Positions 1 through 9,336 of a DNA stretch of 64,000 bases are shown piece by piece (position 1 is the stretch's first letter; each line of letters starts with the position of its first letter). The position numbers and the translations under genes were made by a program. Below the pieces are notes generated by a model, which searched no databases, was not told where the DNA came from, and worked only from the letters and a program-made list of their open reading frames with translations. Source of the DNA: Hydrogenophaga sp. (GTDB lineage: Bacteria > Pseudomonadota > Gammaproteobacteria > Burkholderiales > Burkholderiaceae_C); the NCBI RefSeq assembly GCF_019264445.1, contig NZ_JAHVAB010000069.1, forward strand, positions 1 through 64,000, written 5' to 3'.

Positions 1-276
1 GAGCGCAATGGCGGTTTCGGCATCGGGCACACGCAGCAAGGCTTCGGCCAGCCGCATCAAGGCCAGGCCCTCGGCGCTGGAAATCGGGTATTCCTTCAGC
101 AGACTCTCCATCGCCCAGAACGGCGGCGGGTTGTCGCGCACCGAGCGCACCCACGGCGCTGCTTGCGCCGCCGCGGCCATCCAGTCGAGCGCCCCCTGCA
201 AAGCCTGGAGCCGGTGGGCAAGCACCCCGGCTTCGGGGCGATAAGGGAAGGGCAAACGGTCCTGAGGGCGGGGCAT
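1..276 (-). CDS. putA: Bifunctional proline dehydrogenase/P5C dehydrogenase PutA, N-terminal part (truncated by window edge)
   Basis: Minus-strand reading from ATG at 276: MPRPQDRLPFPYRPEAGVLAHRLQALQGALDWMAAAAQAAPWVRSVRDNPPPFWAMESLLKEYPISSAEGLALMRLAEALLRVPDAETAIAL, PutA-like N-terminus; open to window edge; divergent Lrp regulator. Confidence 0.8.
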   Translation of the reverse strand, partial: MPRPQDRLPFPYRPEAGVLAHRLQALQGALDWMAAAAQAAPWVRSVRDNPPPFWAMESLLKEYPISSAEGLALMRLAEALLRVPDAETAIAL

Positions 277-380
277 GATGAACTCCAGGCGGCATCAAGT
301 TGGTGAATTCACGCATCGTGCCGCCAAAACGAACGAGTTTTTCACCAAATATCCATTCCATGACTGGATAATCCTCGGCC

Positions 381-851
381 ATGCCGGACAACCCCGAACC
401 CGACCGCATCGACCTGAAGATCCTGCAGCTGCTGCAGGCCGATGGCCGACTGACCAACCTCAAGCTCGCCGAAGCGGTGGCCCTCTCGCCCACCGCCGTG
501 CTCGCCCGCACCCAGCGGCTGCAGCGCGACGGCTACATCCTGGGCTACGAGGCGCGCCTCAATCCGCTGAAACTGGGGCGCGGCATGATGGTCTTCGTCG
601 AAGTGCTGCTCGACCGCACCACCCCCAACGTGTTCAATGAGTTCAAGGCGGCGGTGCAGGTGCGCGACGAAATCATGGAATGCCACATGGTCGCCGGCGG
701 CTTCGACTACCTGCTCAAGACCCGCATGGCCGACATGGCCGCCTACCGCGACTTCGCCGGCAGCGTGCTCTGGCAACTGCCCGGCGTGCGCGAGACGCGC
801 ACCTACGCGGTGATGGAAGAAGTGAAGAACAGTTCGCGGCTGCCGTTGTGA
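381..851 (+). CDS. Lrp/AsnC family transcriptional regulator (likely regulator of putA)
   Basis: ORF 156 aa with DLKILQLLQADGRLTNLKLAEAVALSPTAV HTH; divergent from putA. Confidence 0.9.
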   Translation: MPDNPEPDRIDLKILQLLQADGRLTNLKLAEAVALSPTAVLARTQRLQRDGYILGYEARLNPLKLGRGMMVFVEVLLDRTTPNVFNEFKAAVQVRDEIMECHMVAGGFDYLLKTRMADMAAYRDFAGSVLWQLPGVRETRTYAVMEEVKNSSRLPL

Positions 852-920
852 CGCATTGCCACCTGCGTTGACAGTCGCCTCCGGCTTCGCACAATGGCCC
901 CATCACCATCAGGAGCCGCC

Positions 921-1469
921 ATGCCACCCCACATCAACACCATCCTCCTGCTCGGCGGTCTCACCTTGAGCCTCGGTGCCCACGCCCAGAGCATCAAGCC
1001 GGGCCTGTGGGAGATGAACCAGAAGATGGGGGGCAATGCCGAGATGGACCAGGCGATGGCCCAGATGCAGAAGCAGATGGCAAGCATGCCGCCCGCCCAA
1101 CGCAAGCAGATGGAAGACATGCTCGCCAAACAGGGCATGAGCATGCCCACCGCGGGCGCTGGTGGCGGCATGGCCATGAAGGTGTGCATCACGCCGGAGA
1201 TGGCCGCTAAGCAGGAGATGCCGATGCAGAACGAAGGCGATTGCACCACCCGCATCACTTCGCGCAGCGCCAGCGCCATGAAGATGAGCTTCGTCTGCAA
1301 GAACCCGCCTTCGTCCGGCGAAGGCACCTACACCTTCAGCGGCGACACCGCGTACACCATGAAGATGGTGATGAACAGCACGCACCAGGGCAAGCCACAA
1401 ACCACCACCCTGGACGGTCAGGGCAAGTGGCTCGCCGCCAGCTGCGGTTCGGTCAAGCCGGTGAAGTGA
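921..1469 (+). CDS. DUF3617-like secreted protein
   Basis: Signal peptide then IKPGLWEMNQKMGG...; Met/Gln-rich linker; C-terminal YTFSGDTAYTMKM. Confidence 0.7.
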   Translation: MPPHINTILLLGGLTLSLGAHAQSIKPGLWEMNQKMGGNAEMDQAMAQMQKQMASMPPAQRKQMEDMLAKQGMSMPTAGAGGGMAMKVCITPEMAAKQEMPMQNEGDCTTRITSRSASAMKMSFVCKNPPSSGEGTYTFSGDTAYTMKMVMNSTHQGKPQTTTLDGQGKWLAASCGSVKPVK

Positions 1470-2172
1470 GCTTGGCGGGGCGCCCGCCAAACACGGCTCG
1501 GCCCACGCGCACCATGGTGGAGCCGGCGGCCACGGCGGCCTCCAGGTCGTCGCTCATGCCCATGGACAAGGTGTCCAGCGCAAAGCCTGCTGCGTTGAGC
1601 CGATCGAACACGGCCCGGGCCTGCTCGAACACCGCGCGCTGGGCATCGAAGCCCTCGGCCGGTTCGGGAATGCACATCAGGCCACGCAGCTTCAGCCTCG
1701 GCAGGCCCGCCACCGCCTGGGCCAGCGCGGGCAGCGCGTCGGGCGTCACGCCGGCCTTGGTCAGACCTCCGTCCACATTGACCTGCAGGCACACCTGCAG
1801 AGGCGGCAGGTGATCGGGGCGCTGTTCGCTCAGGCGCTCGGCAATCTTCAAGCGGTCCACCGACTGCACCCAGTCGAAGTGCGCGGCGACCAACCGGGTC
1901 TTGTTGCTCTGCAGCGGGCCGATGCAGTGCCATTCCATCGGCATCGACGCAACAGATGCATCGCGCAGCGCCAGAATTTTCTCGACGCCTTCCTGCACGT
2001 AGTTTTCGCCGAAACACCGCTGGCCGGCGGCCAAGGCCTGACGAACGGCATCTGGTCCGAAGGTCTTGGAAACAGCGAGCAAAACGACCTCGTCTTCATG
2101 GCGGCCTGCGCGTGAACAAGCACTCGAAATGCGCGCCTTCAGCCCTTGGAGATTGCATTCAATGGTCGTCAT
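1453..2172 (-). CDS. yggS: YggS family pyridoxal phosphate-binding protein
   Basis: 239 aa; LLAVSKTFGPDAVRQALAAGQRCFGENYVQE and WHCIGPLQSNK motifs. Confidence 0.93.
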   Translation of the reverse strand: MTTIECNLQGLKARISSACSRAGRHEDEVVLLAVSKTFGPDAVRQALAAGQRCFGENYVQEGVEKILALRDASVASMPMEWHCIGPLQSNKTRLVAAHFDWVQSVDRLKIAERLSEQRPDHLPPLQVCLQVNVDGGLTKAGVTPDALPALAQAVAGLPRLKLRGLMCIPEPAEGFDAQRAVFEQARAVFDRLNAAGFALDTLSMGMSDDLEAAVAAGSTMVRVGRAVFGGRPAKLTSPA

Positions 2173-2211
2173 AATCTGCCGTCATACCTCAACACCGCAC
2201 GGGACCCCGGG

Positions 2212-3255
2212 ATGGATATCACCCAATTGCTCGCCTTCAGCGTCAAGAACAAAGCATCCGATCTTCACCTCTCGGCCGGTCTTCCACCCATGATACGGGT
2301 GCATGGTGATGTGCGACGCATCAACGTCGAACCGCTGGACCACAAGCAGGTCCACGGCATGGTGTACGACATCATGAACGACAGCCAGCGCAAGCAGTAC
2401 GAAGAGTTTCTCGAGTGCGACTTCTCGTTCGAAATCGAAGGCCTGGCGCGTTTCCGTGTGAATGCGTTCAACCACAACCGCGGCGCTGGCGCGGTGTTCC
2501 GCACCATCCCGAGCAAGATCCTCACGCTGGAACAGCTCAACGCGCCCAAGATCTTCGGCGACCTCGCCTTGCGGCCCCGCGGCCTCGTGCTGGTGACCGG
2601 CCCCACGGGCTCGGGCAAGTCGACCACGCTCGCCGGCATGGTCAACCACCTCAACGAAACCGAGTACGGCCACATCCTCACGGTGGAAGACCCGGTGGAA
2701 TTCGTGCACGAATCCAAGAAGTGCCTGGTGAACCAGCGCGAGGTTGGCCCGCACACGCTGAGCTTCTCCAACGCCCTGCGCTCGGCGTTGCGCGAAGACC
2801 CGGACGCGATTCTGGTCGGTGAAATGCGCGACCTCGAAACCATCCGCCTGGCCATGACGGCGGCGGAAACCGGCCACCTGGTGTTCGGCACGCTGCACAC
2901 GTCGAGTGCGGCCAAAACCATTGACCGCATCATCGACGTGTTCCCCGCCGAAGAAAAAGACATGGTGCGCGCCATGTTGTCCGAGTCGCTGGTGGCCGTG
3001 ATCTCGCAGACGCTGTGCAAGACCAAGGACGGCTCGGGCCGCGTGGCGGCGCACGAGATCATGCTGGGCACCAGCGCGATCCGAAACCTGATCCGGGAGG
3101 CCAAGGTGGCGCAGATGTATTCGGCGATCCAAACCGGCAACAGCGTGGGCATGCAGACGCTCGACCAGAACCTCTCCGAGCTGGTCAAGCGCAACGTGAT
3201 CAGCCCTGCAGAAGCGCGCGGCAAGGCGAAGATCCCCGAAAACTTCCCCGGCTGA
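2212..3255 (+). CDS. pilT: Type IV pilus twitching motility ATPase PilT
   Basis: MDITQLLAFSVKNKASDLHLSAGLPPMIRVHGD; Walker A VTGPTGSGKSTTLAGM; GEMRDLETIRLA. Confidence 0.95.
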   Translation: MDITQLLAFSVKNKASDLHLSAGLPPMIRVHGDVRRINVEPLDHKQVHGMVYDIMNDSQRKQYEEFLECDFSFEIEGLARFRVNAFNHNRGAGAVFRTIPSKILTLEQLNAPKIFGDLALRPRGLVLVTGPTGSGKSTTLAGMVNHLNETEYGHILTVEDPVEFVHESKKCLVNQREVGPHTLSFSNALRSALREDPDAILVGEMRDLETIRLAMTAAETGHLVFGTLHTSSAAKTIDRIIDVFPAEEKDMVRAMLSESLVAVISQTLCKTKDGSGRVAAHEIMLGTSAIRNLIREAKVAQMYSAIQTGNSVGMQTLDQNLSELVKRNVISPAEARGKAKIPENFPG

Positions 3256-3283
3256 ACCCGACAGGACCATCGAGGCAGGACAC

Positions 3284-4420
3284 ATGGAACGCGACCAGGC
3301 ATCCAAATTCATCAACGACCTGCTGCGCCTGATGCTCAGCCGCACAGGCAGCGACCTGTTCCTCACGGCGGATTTCCCGCCCGCGATCAAGGTCGATGGC
3401 TCGGTGGTGAAGGTGTCGCCCCAGCCGCTGAACGCCTCGCACACGCTGGCCCTGGCGCGCGCGATCATGAACGACAAGCAGGCCGCCGAGTTCGAACGCA
3501 CGAAGGAATGCAACTTCGCCATCTCGCCGCCCGCCATCGGACGCTTTCGCGTGAGCGCCTTCATCCAGCAAGGCAAGGTGGGCATGGTGTTGCGGACCAT
3601 CCCGGCCGTGCTGCCCACCATCGACAAGCTGGGCCTGCCGCAGGTGCTCAAGGACGTGGCGCTGTCCAAGCGCGGCCTGTGCATCCTGGTGGGTGCCACG
3701 GGCTCGGGCAAGTCCACCTCGCTCGCGGCCATGGTGGACTGGCGCAACGAGAACACGCACGGTCACATCATCACCATTGAAGACCCGGTGGAGTTTGTGC
3801 ACCCGCACAAGAACTGTGTGGTGACGCAGCGCGAAGTGGGACTGGACACCGACAGCTGGGAAGCGGCACTGAAGAACACGCTGCGACAGGCGCCTGATGT
3901 AATCCTGATGGGCGAGATCCGCGACCGCGAGACCATGGAGCATGCGATCCAGTTCTCCGAGACCGGCCACCTCTGCCTGGCCACGCTGCACGCCAACAGC
4001 GCCAACCAGGCGCTGGACCGCATCATCAACTTCTTCCCGGAAGAACGTCGCGCCCAGCTGCTGATGGACCTCTCGCTGAACTTGCGCGCCCTGGTGTCCC
4101 AGCGGCTGGTGCCACGCCAGGACAACAAGGGCCGGCACGCGGCGGTGGAGATCATGCTGAACTCGCCACTGATCTCTGACCTGATCTTCAAAGGCGATGT
4201 CGCCGAGATCAAGGAGATCATGAAGAAGAGCACCCAGCTGGGCATGCAGACCTTCGACCAGGCGCTGTTCAACGCCTTCGAGGCCAACCTCATCACGCTC
4301 GAAGACGCGCTGCGCAACGCCGACTCGCTCAACGATCTGCGCTTGCAGATCAAGCTCAACAGCCAGCGCGCCAAGTCACTGGACCTCGCTGCGGGCACCG
4401 AGCACCTCACGATAATGTGA
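3284..4420 (+). CDS. pilU: Type IV pilus ATPase PilU
   Basis: PilT paralogue directly downstream of pilT; GATGSGKSTSLAAM; GEIRDRETMEHA. Confidence 0.93.
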   Translation: MERDQASKFINDLLRLMLSRTGSDLFLTADFPPAIKVDGSVVKVSPQPLNASHTLALARAIMNDKQAAEFERTKECNFAISPPAIGRFRVSAFIQQGKVGMVLRTIPAVLPTIDKLGLPQVLKDVALSKRGLCILVGATGSGKSTSLAAMVDWRNENTHGHIITIEDPVEFVHPHKNCVVTQREVGLDTDSWEAALKNTLRQAPDVILMGEIRDRETMEHAIQFSETGHLCLATLHANSANQALDRIINFFPEERRAQLLMDLSLNLRALVSQRLVPRQDNKGRHAAVEIMLNSPLISDLIFKGDVAEIKEIMKKSTQLGMQTFDQALFNAFEANLITLEDALRNADSLNDLRLQIKLNSQRAKSLDLAAGTEHLTIM

Positions 4421-4500
4421 TTTCCCCCGCGCCGCGCCTGCGGCGCGTACCCCCCAGGGGGCAATGCCTGCGGCCTGGCAAAGCCAGTTCTGCGGCATTC
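4421..4500. repeat. GC-rich REP-like intergenic repeat, copy 1
   Basis: gccgcgcctgcggcgcgtaccccccagggggcaatgcctgcggcctggcaaagccagttctgcgg; shares architecture with 9195-9278 and 24662-24757. Confidence 0.75.
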
Positions 4501-4525
4501 TTGAACACCCAACAGAGAGCACTTC

Positions 4526-5428
4526 ATGAGCAGCATTGCCGAACGCACCTACGAATCCACTCCCGCCCGCAAAGTGGCCTTCATTGGCCTGGGTGTCATG
4601 GGCTATCCCATGGCGGGCCATCTGGCGCGCGCCGGGCACACCGTGACGGTCTACAACCGCTCCACCGCCAAGGCGGCCGCCTGGGCTGCCGAGTTTGGCG
4701 GTGCGCACAAACCCACACCACGTGAAGCGGCGCAGGGCGCCGAGATCGTGTTCGCCTGCGTGGGCAACGACGACGACCTGCGCTCGGTCACGCTGGGCGC
4801 TGACGGCGCGTTCGCCGGCATGTCGCCAGGCGCGGTGTTCGTGGACCACACCACTGCATCGGCGGACGTGGCGCGCGAGCTCTATGGCGCGGCCAAGGCG
4901 CTGGGCATCGCCTTCGTTGACGCGCCGGTGTCCGGCGGTCAGGCGGGCGCGCAGAACGGCGCGCTCACCGTGATGTGTGGTGGCGACGACGCGGCCTTCA
5001 ATGCCGTCAAACCGGTGGGCGTGGCGTTTTCACGCGCGTTCACGCTCATGGGCACCAGCGGCGCAGGTCAACTCACCAAGATGGTCAACCAGATCTGCAT
5101 TGCTGGTCTGGTGCAGGGCTTGTCAGAAGCGATCGCCTTCGGGCAGAAGGCCGGGCTGGACATGAACCAGGTGCTGGATGTCATCGGCAAGGGCGCTGCG
5201 CAGAGCTGGCAGCTCGACAACCGTGGCAAAACCATGGTGGCCGACAAGTTCGACTTCGGCTTTGCCGTGGACTGGATGCGCAAAGACCTCGGCCTGGTGC
5301 TCGATGAAGCCAAGCGCAACGGCGCCCGGCTGCCGGTGACGGCACTGGTGGACCAGTTCTATGCCGACGTGCAGGCCATGGGTGGCCAGCGCTTCGACAC
5401 CTCAAGCCTCATCAAGCGCCTGAAGTAG
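4526..5428 (+). CDS. NAD(P)-dependent oxidoreductase, 3-hydroxyisobutyrate dehydrogenase family
   Basis: FIGLGVMGYPMAGHLARAGH dinucleotide motif; DAPVSGGQAGAQNGALTVMCGG; GQLTKMVNQ. Confidence 0.92.
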   Translation: MSSIAERTYESTPARKVAFIGLGVMGYPMAGHLARAGHTVTVYNRSTAKAAAWAAEFGGAHKPTPREAAQGAEIVFACVGNDDDLRSVTLGADGAFAGMSPGAVFVDHTTASADVARELYGAAKALGIAFVDAPVSGGQAGAQNGALTVMCGGDDAAFNAVKPVGVAFSRAFTLMGTSGAGQLTKMVNQICIAGLVQGLSEAIAFGQKAGLDMNQVLDVIGKGAAQSWQLDNRGKTMVADKFDFGFAVDWMRKDLGLVLDEAKRNGARLPVTALVDQFYADVQAMGGQRFDTSSLIKRLK

Positions 5429-5451
5429 GCGCCCCCCGCGCACGCAGCAAC

Positions 5452-6087
5452 TTACTGTTTCTGCGTGGCGATGTTGGCGAGTTCCTGCTCGCTGATGACC
5501 TCCAGCACCCGCACCACGCGCGCCACGCCCTGCGTGTTGCGGGCGATGTCGGTGGCGCGGTCGGCTTCGCGCTGGGTCACACGGCCCATGAGGTACACGG
5601 CGCCCCGCTCGGTCACGACCTTGAAGGCGCTGGCCGACAGGTCTTTGGCGTCCACCAGCGACGCCTTCACACGGCCGGTGATGAGCGTGTCGCTCGCGCG
5701 CTCCTTGAGCGAAGGGCTGCTGGTCACACCCAGCTCATTGATGACTTCCCGGACATTCTCGACACCCGAGACGAGTTGCGTGATCTGCGTCTTGATGGCC
5801 TCGTTGGACGCCTCGCCCGTGATCAACACGCGGCGGTTGTAACTGGAAATCGAGAAGCGCGCGCGCGCATCGCCGATTTCGTCCTTGATGCGGTTGCTGG
5901 CGCGCAGCTCGATGCCCTGGTCGTCCAGTTGGGCGCCGGAGGTGCGCCGGTCCACCGCCACCAGTGCGGTGACCGCAGCGCCGCCCACTACCAGTGGGGC
6001 ACACGCGCTCAGCGTGGCACCCAGTGCGGCCACCGCGAGGGTGGCGGCAGCGATGCGTTGAAAGGAAGCTGTTTTCGAAGGGGTCAT
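5452..6087 (-). CDS. BON domain lipoprotein (OsmY/DolP-like)
   Basis: Two BON-like repeats (IKDEIGDARARFSISSYNRRVLITGEAS; VKASLVDAKDLSASAFKVVTERGAVYLMGRV), lipobox LSAC, downstream of diaA-like gene. Confidence 0.85.
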   Translation of the reverse strand: MTPSKTASFQRIAAATLAVAALGATLSACAPLVVGGAAVTALVAVDRRTSGAQLDDQGIELRASNRIKDEIGDARARFSISSYNRRVLITGEASNEAIKTQITQLVSGVENVREVINELGVTSSPSLKERASDTLITGRVKASLVDAKDLSASAFKVVTERGAVYLMGRVTQREADRATDIARNTQGVARVVRVLEVISEQELANIATQKQ

Positions 6088-6704
6088 GGGGCACTCTCCA
6101 TAGGGGTGTTGGATTCATCGGGCAGGCCCAGCAACTGGGCGTCCACACCGTCGCAAATGCAGTGCAACACCAGGTGATGCACTTCGAGGATGCGCGCCGG
6201 CAATTCATGCGGCACACACAGGTGGACGTCGGTGTCGCGCAGCTGCATGGCCAGGCGACCACCGCGCGCGCCGGTCAGCGCCACCACAGTCATTTCACGT
6301 TCGTGCGCCGCATCCACGGCCGCGAGCACGTTGGCCGAGTTGCCACTGGTCGACAAGGCCAGCAACACGTCGCCGGCCTGCCCCAGCGCGCGGACCTGGC
6401 GGGCAAACACCGCGCGGGCATCGAAGTCGTTGGCGATGCCGGTGAGCACCGCCGCGTCGGAAGACAGGGAGAAGGCAGCGAGCTCGGGCCGCTCGCGTTC
6501 GTAGCGACCCACGAAGCTGGCCGCAAAGTGCTGGGCACCCGCAGCCGATGCACCGTTGCCACAGGCCAGCACCTTGCCACCGCCCGTGACGCTGGCCAGC
6601 ACGGCGCTGATGGCCGACTCGACCTGCGGTGCCAGCGATTGGGCGCACTGGTACTTCAGGTCGGCACTGTCGATGAACTGTTGCTGGATGCGTTGCAGAA
6701 GCAT
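6084..6704 (-). CDS. diaA: SIS-domain phosphoheptose isomerase/DiaA-like protein
   Basis: VLACGNGASAAGAQHFAASFVGRYERERP; LLALSTSGNSANVLAAV; overlaps BON gene by 4 nt. Confidence 0.85.
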   Translation of the reverse strand: MLLQRIQQQFIDSADLKYQCAQSLAPQVESAISAVLASVTGGGKVLACGNGASAAGAQHFAASFVGRYERERPELAAFSLSSDAAVLTGIANDFDARAVFARQVRALGQAGDVLLALSTSGNSANVLAAVDAAHEREMTVVALTGARGGRLAMQLRDTDVHLCVPHELPARILEVHHLVLHCICDGVDAQLLGLPDESNTPMESAP

Positions 6705-6731
6705 GGGGCGATCATAGCGGTGAGGGGTGTA

Positions 6732-7169
6732 TCAAAATGCGCCAGATGCATCGAAGGCCGCGCGCAGCCAGTCGATGCGCGGACCATCGGGAGCGTCCAA
6801 CGCTCCCTCGAGCAACACCACATCGAATCGGCATGGAGGCTCTGAGCCCAGCCGCAGCAAAAAGTGCCGCGCAGCAAACACGATGCGCCGTTGCTTCACG
6901 CCCGTGATGCTCGCGCCGGCCCCACCCCGGCTCGCACTGGCGCGCTGTCGCACCTCGACGAAGACCAGCGTGCCATCGGGCTCGCGCATAATCAAATCGA
7001 CCTCGCCGCCACCCCGGCCCGGCGTCTTGAAGTTGCGATGGACCAGCGTCAGGCCATGGCGCCTGAGGTGCGCCAGGGCCGCATCTTCTGCGGCATCGCC
7101 CCGGACCTTGGTGGTCTGCCTTGCGGCACCGTTGGCGGCGCTCGCTCCCTGTTTTCTGGATGTCCACAT
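6732..7169 (-). CDS. yraN: YraN family protein (UPF0102)
   Basis: GDAAEDAALAHLRRHGLTLVHRNFKTPGRGGGEVDLIMREPDGTLVFVEVRQR. Confidence 0.92.
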   Translation of the reverse strand: MWTSRKQGASAANGAARQTTKVRGDAAEDAALAHLRRHGLTLVHRNFKTPGRGGGEVDLIMREPDGTLVFVEVRQRASASRGGAGASITGVKQRRIVFAARHFLLRLGSEPPCRFDVVLLEGALDAPDGPRIDWLRAAFDASGAF

Positions 7170-8089
7170 TGTCTGCAAGCACTCCATCCCTGTTGGCGGC
7201 CGCCCGTGACGCGGCGACGCATCAGCATTATCCGCAGGGTGCCCTCTACATGGTCGCCACGCCCATCGGCAACCTGGCCGATATCGGGCTGCGTGCACTG
7301 CACGTGCTCTCGATCGCCGACACCGTGGCCTGCGAAGACACCCGCCACACCGCCGGGTTGCTGCAGGGGTACGGTTTGCACAAACCGCTGCTCGCGCTGC
7401 ACGAGCACAACGAGACCGAGGCCGCACAGACGGTGGTGCAACGCCTGCAGGCGGGCCAGCGCGTGGCCTATGTGAGCGACGCCGGCACACCCGGTGTGAG
7501 CGACCCCGGTGCGCGGCTGGTGGCGGCCGTTGCCGCCGCGGGCCTGCGCAGCGTGCCCATTCCGGGCGCCAGCAGCATCACGGCACTGCTGAGCGTGGCC
7601 GGCCATGTGGGCTGGAGCGGGCAGTTTGTCTTCAACGGATTCCTGTCGCCCAAAGCGGCCGAGCGGCAGCGCGAGGTGCAGCAGATCGGCGCCGATGCGC
7701 GGGCCTGCGTGCTGCTGGAGGCGCCTCACCGCATCGAAGCCTTGGCCAGGGACCTGGCCTCGCTCGGGCCCCGCACCGTGACCGTGGGACGCGAGCTCAC
7801 CAAACAGTTCGAAGAGGTCGCGCAACTCCCGGCGCACGGTCTTCCAGACTGGCTGCAAGGCGGCGCCCACCGCACGCGCGGCGAGTTCGTGCTGATGGTG
7901 CATCCGCTCTCGGCAGACGCCACGAGCGCGGGCGAGCTCGATGCCACGGCCCTGCGCACGCTGGACCTTCTGCTGGCCGAACTGCCTTTGAAAACGGCGG
8001 TGCGCCTGTGCGCCGAGATCAGTGGGCAGCCTCGCAATGCGTTGTACGACGCGGCGCTCGCCCGCCGCAAGGGCAACGACGAGGCGTGA
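7160..8089 (+). CDS. rsmI: 16S rRNA (cytidine(1402)-2'-O)-methyltransferase RsmI
   Basis: LYMVATPIGNLADIGLRALHVLSIADTVACEDTRHTAGLL; VSDAGTPGVSDPGARLV; divergent from yraN. Confidence 0.95.
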   Translation: MSTLSASTPSLLAAARDAATHQHYPQGALYMVATPIGNLADIGLRALHVLSIADTVACEDTRHTAGLLQGYGLHKPLLALHEHNETEAAQTVVQRLQAGQRVAYVSDAGTPGVSDPGARLVAAVAAAGLRSVPIPGASSITALLSVAGHVGWSGQFVFNGFLSPKAAERQREVQQIGADARACVLLEAPHRIEALARDLASLGPRTVTVGRELTKQFEEVAQLPAHGLPDWLQGGAHRTRGEFVLMVHPLSADATSAGELDATALRTLDLLLAELPLKTAVRLCAEISGQPRNALYDAALARRKGNDEA

Positions 8090-8093
8090 GACC

Positions 8094-8435
8094 TCAGCGG
8101 ACGACGCGCGCCATGTGATCAGGACCCGAGCGCGGTGCGGGAGCCGGCTTGTCGGTCACGTCTGTCGCTTCCACATCCACCACATCGCCCATGGGCCGAC
8201 GCACAGCGCCCGGCCAGACGCCCTGCGTGTAGCGCTGTGAGGTCTGACGAAAGCGGCTGAACACCACCGCTGGCGCAGGCTTGCGTCCGGTCACCAGAGC
8301 CCAGAGAGAGAGGCCCAACACCACCACCAGCGAAGCCAGGAGCAAGCTGAGCACAAACACCAGCGCAGCCACGGCCAGCACCAGCCTGAGCACAGCGCGC
8401 AGCACGCGGCCAAAGAAATCGAAAAGTGCGTTCAT
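8094..8435 (-). CDS. Small membrane protein, unknown function
   Basis: MNALFDFFGRVLRAVLRLVLAVAALVFVLSLLLASLVVVLGLSLWAL hydrophobic N-terminus, polar tail. Confidence 0.65.
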   Translation of the reverse strand: MNALFDFFGRVLRAVLRLVLAVAALVFVLSLLLASLVVVLGLSLWALVTGRKPAPAVVFSRFRQTSQRYTQGVWPGAVRRPMGDVVDVEATDVTDKPAPAPRSGPDHMARVVR

Positions 8436-8611
8436 GGATGAAAGAGCCCGCGGGCTCCGTGGAGTTCCGGAACTGGCACGAGCGCCAGACGTGCGGCCCG
8501 GCATCGGGCGTGCAACGGGCAGATGGGGCCATTGTCGGCGTTTGCAAGCACCCGGCTGATATGCTCCCGCGAGATGGCAGGCGACCGGCCTGCGGCAACC
8601 TTCAGAGCCCC

Positions 8612-9193
8612 ATGAAACCGATTTACCAGTACTTCTTCCGCGGCCTGATCACCTTCCTGCCGGTCGCGATCACGGTCTACGTGCTGTACCTGTTCATCGC
8701 CTGGCTGGAGTCCATCGCCATGTGGGCCGTCCGCCCGCTCATTGGGGATTACTACCTGCCCGGGCTGGGCATCGTGATCGGCGCGGCCATGATCTTCGGG
8801 TTGGGCTTCCTTATCTCGCAGCCGGTCGCGGCGCGCTTGCTGTCGTGGCTGGAGTTGCCCTTCACCAACCTGCCGGTGGTCAAGAGCATTTACTCCTCCC
8901 TCAAGAGTTTTGCCGACTACTTCTCGCCCAGCAAAGGCGAAGCGCAGCAGCAGGTGGTGATGCTGAAGATGCCGGGCAACGAAATGACCATCGTCGGCCT
9001 GGTGACCCGCCAGAGCATGGCCGGCCTGCCTCCGGCGCTGGCCGAGCTCGATCACGTGGCGGTGTACCTGCCCATGGGTTACATGATCGGCGGCTACACC
9101 GTGTTTGTGCCGCGCAGCTGGACCACGCCCATCGAGATGTCGGTGGAAGAAGCCATGCGCGCGTCGCTGCTGGCGTGGATGGGGACGAAGTAG
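8612..9193 (+). CDS. DUF502 family membrane protein
   Basis: MKPIYQYFFRGLITFLPVAITVYVLYLFIAW; PVVKSIYSSLKSFADYFSP; SVEEAMRASLLAWMG. Confidence 0.9.
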   Translation: MKPIYQYFFRGLITFLPVAITVYVLYLFIAWLESIAMWAVRPLIGDYYLPGLGIVIGAAMIFGLGFLISQPVAARLLSWLELPFTNLPVVKSIYSSLKSFADYFSPSKGEAQQQVVMLKMPGNEMTIVGLVTRQSMAGLPPALAELDHVAVYLPMGYMIGGYTVFVPRSWTTPIEMSVEEAMRASLLAWMGTK

Positions 9194-9194
9194 G

Positions 9195-9278
9195 TCCCCC
9201 CCCTGCGCCGCCTGCGGCGTCACCCCCCGAGGGGGGCAACACCTGCGGCCCGGCGGAGCCGGTTCCGCGGTGTTCTGG
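9195..9278. repeat. GC-rich REP-like intergenic repeat, copy 2
   Basis: ccccccctgcgccgcctgcggcgtcaccccccgaggggggcaacacctgcggcccggcggagccggttccgcgg. Confidence 0.8.
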
Positions 9279-9336
9279 ATCTGGAACTTGCGCGCCGGAT
9301 GCTCTTCCAACAGGGCCCTGTCGCCTGGAGTGTTTC

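Noticed and set aside
2182-3756. 524-aa minus-strand ORF opposite pilT/pilU
   Set aside because: Antisense shadow ORF typical of high-GC DNA; His/Arg/Val-rich with no recognisable domain, while both pil genes on the plus strand are unambiguous.
8722-9330. Upstream extension of the intradiol dioxygenase ORF across DUF502 and the REP-like repeat
   Set aside because: The extension is out of frame with DUF502 and crosses an intergenic repeat; the real start is the Tat-like signal peptide at 9337.
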